Shown here: one piece after another, positions 56,624-64,000 of the stretch | Numbering within the stretch: position 1 is the stretch's first letter | Layout of the letters: every line of letters begins with the position of its first letter | Notes under the pieces: generated by a model | What the model saw: only the letters and a program-made list of their open reading frames with translations | Databases searched by the model: none | Told to the model about the DNA's origin: nothing | Translations under genes and position numbers: made by a program | NCBI GenBank assembly: GCA_944326565.1 | Contig: CALVEL010000005.1 | Location: 1 to 64,000, forward strand | DNA: 64,000 nt | Reading direction: 5' to 3' | DNA from: Candidatus Gastranaerophilales bacterium | GTDB lineage: Bacteria; Cyanobacteriota; Vampirovibrionia; Gastranaerophilales; Gastranaerophilaceae

Positions 56624-58489
56624 TTATTCAATAACTTTGCCATCAAAAAGATCCATAACCATATTGACTGTATCAGAATGAATATCAGAAAAATTAACCA
56701 ATTTTTCATCTGAATTCACATCTGAATCATCCTCTTGATTTACATCATCTACTTTTTCAGATTTTAATTCATCTAAAGATTGAGATTCTTCAATAGTCTC
56801 CGTCTTTTTAACCGGAGACGGCACCGGATTAGACTTTGGGATATTCACATTCCCTTGAGGCAAAACATCATCTGGATGAGGCAGCCTTACTGTTATTTTG
56901 GTGTTTTCCTGACCTAGTAAATCATCAACAGCTTTTTGCAACACTGCCTTTTTACTGCCTGAGACAAACTGCTGTAAATAAATTTCGTTTTTAATAGCTA
57001 AAATTACTTCTTCTGAAGAAATTTTTACAGGTTTTGCCCATTGTTTAAGCAAAGCTCGAGTCGGAGCACTAGGAACATTAGCCAATAAATTACCCCACAT
57101 AGTCAAAACATCATCTCCGCTTGTAGTTTTGGCTTTAGGCATCGGAGTAAATTCTTCATTTTTATTAGGCTTATCTTGCTCAATTATATTTTTTTCAATA
57201 GGTTCATCATCTTTTTTGTCTTTATTTTCAAGATTTTCTTCTTTTGGCTGTATTTTTATAGTGTCGTTTTTATATTCAACGAACTTTGGACGAGCATGCG
57301 GTACCACATCACTTCTTACTGTAGATACTACTCCTTCACCCTCTAAGGCAGATAACCTTGTCTGTAAATCTTCAAGTTTAGTATTTTCCACAAGATTTGC
57401 CATATCTACAACAGCTATTTCAAGCCATAAACGCGGATTATTAGTTGTTTTAATCTCTTTTATATAATTTGCACATTTCTCAGTCAATGATACAATCTGA
57501 TGCACTTCAATATTTTGTGTTTGAATTGATAAATCATTTATTTGCACATCATTTAGTTGTGTAATTTCGATTGCAATTTCTTGAGTACAAGTCTTTACTA
57601 TTAAAAGATTTTTAAAATAATCAAGCAAATTCTGCAAAATTTGTACAGGCTCATTACCTGAGTTATAAATTTTTTCAAGAATTTCTACCGCTACTCCCTG
57701 CTTGGAAGATAAAATACATTCTGAGAATTCATGCAATAAGTCAAAAGATATTCGTCCTAAAAGGGTATTGATATCATCAGTTGTAATTGCGTTTTCACTA
57801 CTCAATACACTCAACTGATCAAGAAGTGCTATGCTGTCTCTCATACCACCAGCTGAATTTTTTGCAATAGTCGCAAGCGCATCATCAGTTATATTGATTT
57901 TCTCGCAATCAGAAATATATCTCAAATGCTTAACAATATCTGACGTTGTAATTCTTCTAAAATCAAAACGTTGACAACGGCTTTTTATGGTATCCAAAAC
58001 CTTATGCACCTCAGTTGTCGCAAGAATAAAGATTACATTTTTCGGAGGTTCCTCTAATGTCTTTAACAAAGCATTAAATGCCGTAGAGGAAAGCATATGA
58101 ACTTCATCAATAATATAAATCTTGTATCTGCTGTTGACAGGTGCATACATAACTTTTTCTAATATATTCTGAGCATCCTCAACTTTTCTATTACTTGCAG
58201 CATCAATCTCAATTACATCCATAGGAACAGAATTTGCAATATCACGACAATTTTCACACTCTCCACAAGGGTGTATTGTAGGCCCGTTCACACAGTTTAA
58301 AGATTTTGCAAAAATTCTCGCAGTTGAAGTTTTACCAGTACCTCTAGGCCCAGTAAAAAGATAAGCATGAGATATTTTATCCATCGAAATTGCGTTAGCA
58401 AGGGCTTTTTTAATATGTTCTTGCCCCACTACCTGCTCTAAAGTCTGAGGACGATATTTTCTATATAAAGGAATATATTTTTCGTTCAT
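56624..58489 (-). CDS. dnaX: DNA polymerase III gamma/tau subunit
   Basis: DnaX is the clamp-loader ATPase. The 621-residue protein has Walker A GPRGTGKTSTARIFAK near residue 46, the four Cys of the zinc module in CGECENC and nearby, DEVHMLSSTAFNALLKTLEEPP (Walker B and sensor) and SRCQRFDFRR. The C-terminal 200 residues are charged and linker-like with a tau-like domain. I saw no canonical A-AAA-AAG slip site that would give a short gamma form. TATAAT lies 6 nt before the ATG and no Shine-Dalgarno is visible. Confidence 0.95.
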   Translation of the reverse strand: MNEKYIPLYRKYRPQTLEQVVGQEHIKKALANAISMDKISHAYLFTGPRGTGKTSTARIFAKSLNCVNGPTIHPCGECENCRDIANSVPMDVIEIDAASNRKVEDAQNILEKVMYAPVNSRYKIYIIDEVHMLSSTAFNALLKTLEEPPKNVIFILATTEVHKVLDTIKSRCQRFDFRRITTSDIVKHLRYISDCEKINITDDALATIAKNSAGGMRDSIALLDQLSVLSSENAITTDDINTLLGRISFDLLHEFSECILSSKQGVAVEILEKIYNSGNEPVQILQNLLDYFKNLLIVKTCTQEIAIEITQLNDVQINDLSIQTQNIEVHQIVSLTEKCANYIKEIKTTNNPRLWLEIAVVDMANLVENTKLEDLQTRLSALEGEGVVSTVRSDVVPHARPKFVEYKNDTIKIQPKEENLENKDKKDDEPIEKNIIEQDKPNKNEEFTPMPKAKTTSGDDVLTMWGNLLANVPSAPTRALLKQWAKPVKISSEEVILAIKNEIYLQQFVSGSKKAVLQKAVDDLLGQENTKITVRLPHPDDVLPQGNVNIPKSNPVPSPVKKTETIEESQSLDELKSEKVDDVNQEDDSDVNSDEKLVNFSDIHSDTVNMVMDLFDGKVIE

Positions 58490-58529
58490 GCTATTATTAT
58501 ATCAGAGTTTTATGTAAAAGGGTTAAAAT

Positions 58530-59420
58530 ATGAACATAATTAAACCGCCAAAATTAATAGAAGGTGATACAATAGGAATTTTAGCGACTTCAGGTCCTAT
58601 TGAAAAAGAAAGCAAATCAATATTAAGAGCGGTAGACTTTTTTAATCAAGCAGGATACAAAACTGTAATAAGTAACGATATTTATGAAAAAGACAGATAT
58701 CTTGCAGGTTCAGATAAAATTAGACTAAAAAACTTACATGATTTTTTTAAATGTGAAAAAATAAAAGCAATAATCTGTCTTAGAGGAGGATATGGCTCTA
58801 TCCGACTTTTAAATAGGATTAATTATTCAATCATAAAAAATAACCCTAAAATTTTTTGCGGATACTCTGATGTTACAGCACTTAATTTAATGTTTCTAAA
58901 AAAAGCAAATCTTATGACATACTCCGGGCCTATGATTATGAGCGACTTTGCTCAAAAAATGCCGTCAAATTACACAATAAATGAATTTTATAAGGCCTTG
59001 ACATCTGATAATTATTCAATATACGGGACAAATATTGTTAAAAACGGGAATTCTGAAGGAATTTTATGGGGTGGAAATCTTTCAACAGTTGTATCTTTAT
59101 GCGGTTTGGATTTTCTGCCTGATGAGCCGTTTATATTTTTTACGGAGGATATAAATGAGCCTGTGTATAGAATTGATAAAATGTTTAGACAATTAATTAA
59201 TATTGAGCAATTCAAAAAAAATATAAAAGGGATATGTCTTGGTGAATTTTCTAATACCGACAACAAAAACTGGCTTATAGAATTGTATAATGAACTGAGT
59301 GCAGAATTAAATATTCCTATTGTATCAGGATTTAAAATTTCTCATACAGCTTGCAAAACCACAATACCAATAGGAGCAAAAGCGACTCTTTTGGGAAAAG
59401 AATTGATCATTACAAAATAA
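58530..59420 (+). CDS. LD-carboxypeptidase (peptidase family S66)
   Basis: The 296-residue protein matches LdcA/MccF: GDTIGILATSGPI at the start, LRGGYGSIRLLN, the nucleophile Ser113 in GYSDVTALN, WGGNLS, EPVYRIDKMFRQL with the Glu, and KISHTACKTTIPIG with the His. The Ser-Glu-His triad is intact. Such enzymes trim the terminal D-Ala from murein tetrapeptides for recycling; some instead cleave microcins. No signal peptide, so cytoplasmic. AAAAGGG lies 7 nt before the ATG. Confidence 0.92.
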   Translation: MNIIKPPKLIEGDTIGILATSGPIEKESKSILRAVDFFNQAGYKTVISNDIYEKDRYLAGSDKIRLKNLHDFFKCEKIKAIICLRGGYGSIRLLNRINYSIIKNNPKIFCGYSDVTALNLMFLKKANLMTYSGPMIMSDFAQKMPSNYTINEFYKALTSDNYSIYGTNIVKNGNSEGILWGGNLSTVVSLCGLDFLPDEPFIFFTEDINEPVYRIDKMFRQLINIEQFKKNIKGICLGEFSNTDNKNWLIELYNELSAELNIPIVSGFKISHTACKTTIPIGAKATLLGKELIITK

Positions 59421-59502
59421 TTAATTTTATATTAAAAAAGTCCATCCCTAATATTTTTTTAAGGTAAAATATAATTAAGGTTAGATAAGTAAGGAAAAAA
59501 TT

Positions 59503-60342
59503 ATGTGGGATTATTCTGAAAAAGTAATGGATCACTACAGAAATCCAAGAAATGTAGGAAAAATTGATAATGCAGATGCAATAGGCGAAGCAGGATCTTT
59601 AGCTTGTGGTGATTCACTAAAAATATATTTAAAAATTGAAAACGGCATCGTAACTGATGCAAAATTCCAGACATTCGGCTGCGGCTCTGCTGTTGCTAGT
59701 TCAAGCATTTTGACCGAAATGATTATCGGAAAAACAGTAGAAGAAGTCAAAAAAATTACCAATAAAGACATAGCTGAACAATTAGGCGGCTTACCACCTG
59801 AAAAAATGCATTGCTCAGTTATGGGATATGAAGCATTAGAAGATGCATTAGGCAATTATGATAACCTGACTGATCTTGATGATTTGAGAGATGAAAAAAA
59901 AGCAGAAAAAATAGTCTGTACTTGCTTCAATGTAACAGAAAATATGATTTGGGACGCCATAAAACAAAACGGGCTTAAAACATTAGAAGATATTACGAAT
60001 TACACAAAAGCAGGCGGAGCTTGCGGAAAATGCAAAGGCTTGATTCAAGATATAATAGACACCTATTACAAAAAAGAAGAATCTGAATCCCAACAGTCAA
60101 CACTTTCTCCTGCTCAAAGAATTCTAAAAATAAATAATATTATCGAGACTCAAATCTCGCCTGAATTAAGAAAAGATGGCGGAGATATAACCCTTGTCGA
60201 TATAGATGGGAACAAAGTTTTGGTAAAACTGAGAGGCAAATGCTCAGGCTGTAAAAACTCACATTTAACTCTTAAAGCATTTGTCGAAAGCACTCTAAGA
60301 GATACCGTAGATAAAAACATTGATGTAATTGAGGTAGCATAA
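59503..60342 (+). CDS. nifU: Fe-S cluster scaffold protein NifU (three-domain form)
   Basis: NifU holds a growing Fe-S cluster. The 279-residue protein is the full three-domain form: an IscU-like domain with Cys35, Cys60 and Cys104; a central [2Fe-2S] BFD domain with Cys139, Cys141, Cys174 and Cys177; and a C-terminal NifU domain with Cys247-x2-Cys250. With nifS it makes a NIF-type system, used for general Fe-S synthesis in some anaerobes and not only nitrogenase. AAGGAA precedes the ATG and nifS overlaps its stop by 1 nt. Confidence 0.96.
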   Translation: MWDYSEKVMDHYRNPRNVGKIDNADAIGEAGSLACGDSLKIYLKIENGIVTDAKFQTFGCGSAVASSSILTEMIIGKTVEEVKKITNKDIAEQLGGLPPEKMHCSVMGYEALEDALGNYDNLTDLDDLRDEKKAEKIVCTCFNVTENMIWDAIKQNGLKTLEDITNYTKAGGACGKCKGLIQDIIDTYYKKEESESQQSTLSPAQRILKINNIIETQISPELRKDGGDITLVDIDGNKVLVKLRGKCSGCKNSHLTLKAFVESTLRDTVDKNIDVIEVA

Positions 60343-61535
60343 TGAGTTTAATATATTTAGATAACAACGCTACAACAAAAGTGGCTCCAGAAGTCTTAGA
60401 TGCAATGATGCCTTATTTTAAAGAAGAATACGCAAACCCTTCAAGTATTTATGAGTTTGCCAAAAACTCTAACCACGCCGTAAGAGAAGCAAGAGGTATA
60501 ATTAAAGATTTCATAAACGCCTCAAATGAAAAAGAAATAATCTTTACATCCTGCGGCTCGGAAAGTGCAAATACAGCAATCCAAGGCGTTTTGAATATGA
60601 ACAAAAATAAACGTCATATAATCACAACTAAAGTTGAGCACCTTTGCGTTTTAAATCTTTATCAAACCTTGGAAAAACAGGGATATAAAGTTGACTATAT
60701 CGGTGTAAACTCAAACGGCGAGCTCGAACTTGCACAACTTGAAGAAGCTATAAATTATGATACCGCACTTGTATCAGTTATGTATGCAAATAACGAGACT
60801 GGTGTTATTTTCCCGATAGAAAAAATTTCAGAAATTATCAAGAAAAAAAATAAAGAAACAAAATTTTTCGTAGATGCAGTACAAGTTGCAGGTAAAATTC
60901 CTATCGATGTGCAAACTGCTGGAATTGATCTACTAGGAATTTCTGGTCACAAATTTCATGCACCTAAAGGAGTCGGAGCTTTATATGTAAATTCTAAAAC
61001 GCTTATTACTCCCCTAATTATCGGCGGACACCAAGAAAGAGGTAAAAGAGCAGGAACAGAAAACGTACCTTATATAGTAGGTATGGCTAAAGCTGCAGAA
61101 TTAGCTGCTGATAGTCTTAAATATGAATTAAGCGAAGTAAAAAGACTAAGAGATAAACTCGAAAGCGGAATTTTGAAAAAAGTATTCAATGCAAGAGTAA
61201 ATACTTCAATTTCAAACAGAGTACCCAACACAACTAATATAGGTTTTGAATATATTGAAGGTGAATTAATTCTTTTACACCTAAGTGATTTGGGTATTTG
61301 TGCAAGCTCAGGCAGTGCATGTACATCAGGTTCTCTTGAGCCAAGTCATGTACTTAGAGCAATGAATGTACCATTTACAGCAATTCATGGAAGTATACGC
61401 TGGTCACTTTCCAGATATACAACAGAAAAAGAAATAGACTACGTACTTGATGTACTACCTGGAATTATCAATAAAATAACAGCTCTTTCTCCTTATCAGG
61501 ATGAGCTTGCTAATTTAAAACAATTGAGAAGTTGA
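60342..61535 (+). CDS. nifS: Cysteine desulfurase NifS
   Basis: NifS releases sulfur from cysteine and hands it to NifU. The 397-residue PLP enzyme starts YLDNNATTK, has the PLP-binding Lys204 in SGHKFHAPKG, RKGAGTEN-like GKRAGTEN, and the catalytic Cys327 in SSGSACTSGSLEPSHVL, typical of the NifS/IscS group. It begins at the last base of nifU (TAATG overlap), so it is coupled to the scaffold. A strong terminator ends the transcript. Confidence 0.97.
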   Translation: MSLIYLDNNATTKVAPEVLDAMMPYFKEEYANPSSIYEFAKNSNHAVREARGIIKDFINASNEKEIIFTSCGSESANTAIQGVLNMNKNKRHIITTKVEHLCVLNLYQTLEKQGYKVDYIGVNSNGELELAQLEEAINYDTALVSVMYANNETGVIFPIEKISEIIKKKNKETKFFVDAVQVAGKIPIDVQTAGIDLLGISGHKFHAPKGVGALYVNSKTLITPLIIGGHQERGKRAGTENVPYIVGMAKAAELAADSLKYELSEVKRLRDKLESGILKKVFNARVNTSISNRVPNTTNIGFEYIEGELILLHLSDLGICASSGSACTSGSLEPSHVLRAMNVPFTAIHGSIRWSLSRYTTEKEIDYVLDVLPGIINKITALSPYQDELANLKQLRS

Positions 61536-61564
61536 TTTTAAATTAAAAAAATACTGACTTAGAT

Positions 61565-61600
61565 AAAAAGTAGTATGAAAAATAATTCATACTACTTTTT
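61565..61600 (+). terminator. Terminator of nifU-nifS
   Basis: AAAAAGTAGTATGAA (61565-61579) and TTCATACTACTTTTT (61586-61600) form a 15-bp stem with loop AAATAA and end in T5. Confidence 0.9.
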
Positions 61601-61701
61601 GCTTAGGAATTTTCAGGAATTTTTAATATTTTTAAAATCACAATTTCGTAGAATAGTTTTTATACAAAACGAACCTTATCCTATGCATAAGGAGTCGTAA
61701 T

Positions 61702-62679
61702 ATGAAAAAAATTATTATAACAACACTAACTATTCTATCTCTGATGGCAGTGTCAGGAGATATAAGCATTGCTTCAACATCAAATGTTATCGACAAAATC
61801 GAAAACTCTCTATATGGATTTACTTATAGCGGAGAATCCGAAAATACTAGATTAGACAGAATTGAAAATAGTGTATATGGAGTTGTATCATCAAAAACTA
61901 ATTCTGAAAGAATTTCAAGATTAAAAAAAGATTTATCAGCTGATTTAATAGGTCAAGAAATTGAGCCGAAAGAAGATACTTTTGCAGAAGATGAGTATGC
62001 ATATATTGATGAAAAAGAACCAGTAGCAGCCGCTAATGTAACATATCCTGCTGTAGATGAGTTAGAAGAGATGGTATTTAACCAAGCAACTCCAAAAGAA
62101 GATATTAAAAAACGGCTCTCAAAACTTGAAATGAAAATATTCGGCAAAGAATATAATGACGATCTTGCAACCCGTACTGACAGATTAAAAGCTGAAATTA
62201 AACCGCAATCTTTAATGGACAATCAAATAGCACAATCTTCAAATGAATTTTATGATGATTATGTACCACCATTAGGCGCAGATTATCACTTAAATAAATA
62301 TCAACAATTTGATACTTTTGACTATGACAGTTTTAACGCAAGACAAGCTGCTATGGAAGAAGCTTATCAATCAGGAAATTATGGAACTCAAATGCCACCA
62401 TCACCTAAAAAATACAGTTTAACAACAGTTGAAAAAAATGTACTAAATCAAACATTCAAAAACGATTCAACAGAAAGTCGACTTGCAAGATTAGAAAGTG
62501 CAATGTTCGGTACTCAATTTGACGGAGAAGATGAACAGACAAGAATGGCTAGGATTTCCAGTGCATACAATGCACAAAAATCCGCTAATAAATATGACAG
62601 CAACAAATTTACGCAAAATATGACGACTGCTATGCAAATAGGAACTTTACTTTTAATGGTACTAGCTTGTATTTTATAA
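61702..62679 (+). CDS. Secreted or surface protein with paired R-x-R repeats
   Basis: Unknown 325-residue protein. A signal peptide (1-24) is followed by three pairs of about 20-residue repeats at 33-73, 121-162 and 243-284. Each unit has the pattern E-x2-(hydrophobic)-(Y/F)-G or N, about ten residues, then R-x2-R. Acidic and low-complexity linkers lie between, and a hydrophobic helix ends the chain (about 308-325). Similar LE..hFG..RL.RLE repeats occur, as I recall, in other cyanobacterial-lineage proteins without known role. AAGGAG precedes the ATG. It ends at a bidirectional terminator. Function unknown. Confidence 0.65.
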   Translation: MKKIIITTLTILSLMAVSGDISIASTSNVIDKIENSLYGFTYSGESENTRLDRIENSVYGVVSSKTNSERISRLKKDLSADLIGQEIEPKEDTFAEDEYAYIDEKEPVAAANVTYPAVDELEEMVFNQATPKEDIKKRLSKLEMKIFGKEYNDDLATRTDRLKAEIKPQSLMDNQIAQSSNEFYDDYVPPLGADYHLNKYQQFDTFDYDSFNARQAAMEEAYQSGNYGTQMPPSPKKYSLTTVEKNVLNQTFKNDSTESRLARLESAMFGTQFDGEDEQTRMARISSAYNAQKSANKYDSNKFTQNMTTAMQIGTLLLMVLACIL

Positions 62680-62682
62680 AAT

Positions 62683-62710
62683 AAAAATCCCGCTAAATTG
62701 CGGGATTTTT
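62683..62710. terminator. Bidirectional terminator
   Basis: AAAAATCCCGC (62683-62693) pairs with GCGGGATTTTT (62700-62710). A and T runs on both sides let it stop the repeat-protein gene and the convergent AsmA-like gene. Confidence 0.92.
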
Positions 62711-62712
62711 AA

Positions 62713-64000
62713 CTAGAATTTAAATAAATTTTTAATTTCATCTACACTGTCTTTTACATTTTGTACTTGATTTTTTAAATCTTCTTTTGCTTGCTGTGTC
62801 TGATCTTTAAACTGTTGAGCCTGTTCTTTCAAAGCCTCTTGCTTTTGTTGATTTTGTTCTTTAGCAGTTTCAATATTTGTCTTAATTGTCTGCCTTATAT
62901 TTTCAGCACTATTTTGTATTTGCTCTTTTAAAGACGCACCTTCAATTTCTGACAAATCAGGATTTGAAAGCCATTTAAAAGATTTAACTGATGACTCGCT
63001 GTCTATCCCACCGTTAAATAAAACTTTAAAATCCTTATATTGAGCATTACCACTGGACAAATCAGGAATTGCATCAATATTCTCATTTTGAGGACTAGAT
63101 GTCATTGTCTTTATTATACTTGATGTTAGGGCGCCAAATTTTGGAATATAAGAAGTTAATTTATCTACCGATAATTCTCCCAGCGGTCCAAGTGCTCCAA
63201 CTACATCACTACCCATACGACCTAATATTACTAAATTGGCTGTTCCGTTTAGGATATTATATTTACCTGTAATATAATATGCCATAGATGGTCCGCTTGT
63301 TTTGATTGTAAGGTTTTCTGCCCATCCGTTGTTAAATGTCATATCACCTTTTATATACTGAAAATTAGCACTGTTTTTAACTACAGGAATTGTTGATACT
63401 GCAGCTAGAGCTGTTCTCATTACTACATTTTTTACAATATTATCCGCAGCGAGAAGGTTTTCAAGTTTACCTATACTCAAAAATGCGCCCTCATTAACTT
63501 CAAAAGACATCTTACCTTTAAGATTTTTAATCATTTCAACATCCGTAGAACCTGATAAAGTAGAATTTACCGTAAATCCAAGTGTACCAGAAAGTGCATT
63601 TTTAATACCCGCAGCCCCTTCAATTGCCTTAATGGCATCCATACCTGAGCCTTTAAAATCAATTCCAATTTTACCATTCATTAAGTTATAAGCAATATTA
63701 CCACTCACATTTCCAGCAAAAGCATTGCCAGAAATATTTTTTAAATAGAATATTCCGTTTTGCAAACTGTATGAAAAATCAGAATTAAGATTTTCTGCAA
63801 CAATTCCGCCTGATGTCATTTTATCAAGAGTTGCTTTACCATTTGCTATTGCACCTGATAAATTTGCAGAGAGATTTTCCATAGAAAATTTCATTTCAGG
63901 AATTGACAAATACGGAACTTCTATATTACCTTTCATTGTAGGATTGAGTGCTGTACCGCCTAAAATAAGATTTCCCATCACTGATATAGAAGAATCATCC
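62713..64000 (-). CDS. AsmA-like membrane-biogenesis protein, C-terminal part (5' end beyond the window)
   Basis: The reading frame stays open to the window edge; an ATG at 63981 is internal, so the gene is partial at its 5' end. The visible 429 residues repeat a beta-rich pattern with LxLxG-type strands (for example GNLILGGTALNPTMKG, ISGNAFAGNVSGNIAYN) and the typical AsmA_2-like end with FNNGWAENLTIKTSGPSM. Such proteins bridge the inner and outer membrane and move lipids. The last 70 residues are a Gln/Lys/Glu-rich predicted coiled coil, unusual for the family. Confidence 0.75.
   Translation of the reverse strand, partial: DDSSISVMGNLILGGTALNPTMKGNIEVPYLSIPEMKFSMENLSANLSGAIANGKATLDKMTSGGIVAENLNSDFSYSLQNGIFYLKNISGNAFAGNVSGNIAYNLMNGKIGIDFKGSGMDAIKAIEGAAGIKNALSGTLGFTVNSTLSGSTDVEMIKNLKGKMSFEVNEGAFLSIGKLENLLAADNIVKNVVMRTALAAVSTIPVVKNSANFQYIKGDMTFNNGWAENLTIKTSGPSMAYYITGKYNILNGTANLVILGRMGSDVVGALGPLGELSVDKLTSYIPKFGALTSSIIKTMTSSPQNENIDAIPDLSSGNAQYKDFKVLFNGGIDSESSVKSFKWLSNPDLSEIEGASLKEQIQNSAENIRQTIKTNIETAKEQNQQKQEALKEQAQQFKDQTQQAKEDLKNQVQNVKDSVDEIKNLFKF

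Noticed and set aside
57208-57217. Run of six A then G in dnaX (minus strand), reminiscent of the E. coli dnaX slip site
   Set aside because: In the reading frame it is C-AAA-AAA-G, not the A-AAA-AAG phase needed for -1 slippage, and no stimulating hairpin was seen.

Overview
The window looks like chromosomal DNA of a gut-type, fermentative non-photosynthetic cyanobacterial relative (Candidatus Melainabacteria / Vampirovibrionia, order Gastranaerophilales). This is inference from several signs: very AT-rich DNA; an ATP synthase cluster in cyanobacterial order (a, c, b', b, delta, alpha, gamma, with both b and b' and no beta or epsilon behind them); a cyanobacterial-type GlgC; pseudopilins with A-F-T-M-(S/A)-E-V-L-I-T-L N-termini; and several lineage-type hypothetical proteins. 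I found no IS element, prophage, CRISPR array, tRNA or rRNA.

Layout. 1-6300: smc-scpA-scpB operon followed by a membrane-anchored metzincin/TPR protein. 6400-12100: FAD-dependent oxidoreductase, an orphan sensor kinase with an apparently leaderless mRNA, a conserved gene split by a T9 run, and a TPR protein. 12100-20900: a Re-citrate/homocitrate synthase-family enzyme and an aconitase/LeuC-type dehydratase around a putative lipoprotein, an ECF sigma/anti-sigma pair, two unknown proteins, glgC, a formyltransferase and a small orphan. 20900-25000 (minus): birA-oadG-oadA-oadB, a biotin ligase with a sodium-pumping decarboxylase. 25000-30240 (plus): F-type ATP synthase with a small zinc-finger membrane protein inserted between alpha and gamma. 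30300-40220: two copies of a divergent XRE-regulator/pseudopilin module, flanking two tandem paralogous membrane proteins, a CCA-adding enzyme family member, rsmE, a DUF2229 protein and rpsU. 40250-49850 (minus): SNF2 helicase, gpmI, a 1015-residue Cys- and Gly-rich pseudopilin-like protein, yjbQ and an amidohydrolase-fold protein without its metal ligands. 49890-64000: obg, tsaD, glutathione synthetase, a UPF0173 hydrolase, ribD, a Memo-AMMECR1 fusion, dnaX, an S66 carboxypeptidase, nifU-nifS, a repeat protein, and an AsmA-like gene running off the window.

How it fits together. The metabolic genes suggest an anaerobe that decarboxylates oxaloacetate to make a sodium gradient, runs an ATP synthase whose c subunit lacks sodium ligands, stores glycogen and builds Fe-S clusters with the NIF system. 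The least explained parts are: (i) five otherwise unrelated proteins sharing a short N-terminal leader (M-x-I..., Asn-rich, ending around F/Y-x-G); (ii) the duplicated XRE/pseudopilin cassette with palindromes at its divergent promoters; (iii) six SD-less genes with a -10-like hexamer exactly 6 nt before the start codon; and (iv) the zinc-finger protein inside the ATP synthase operon. Functions are assigned by recognising motifs by eye; no database search was run.
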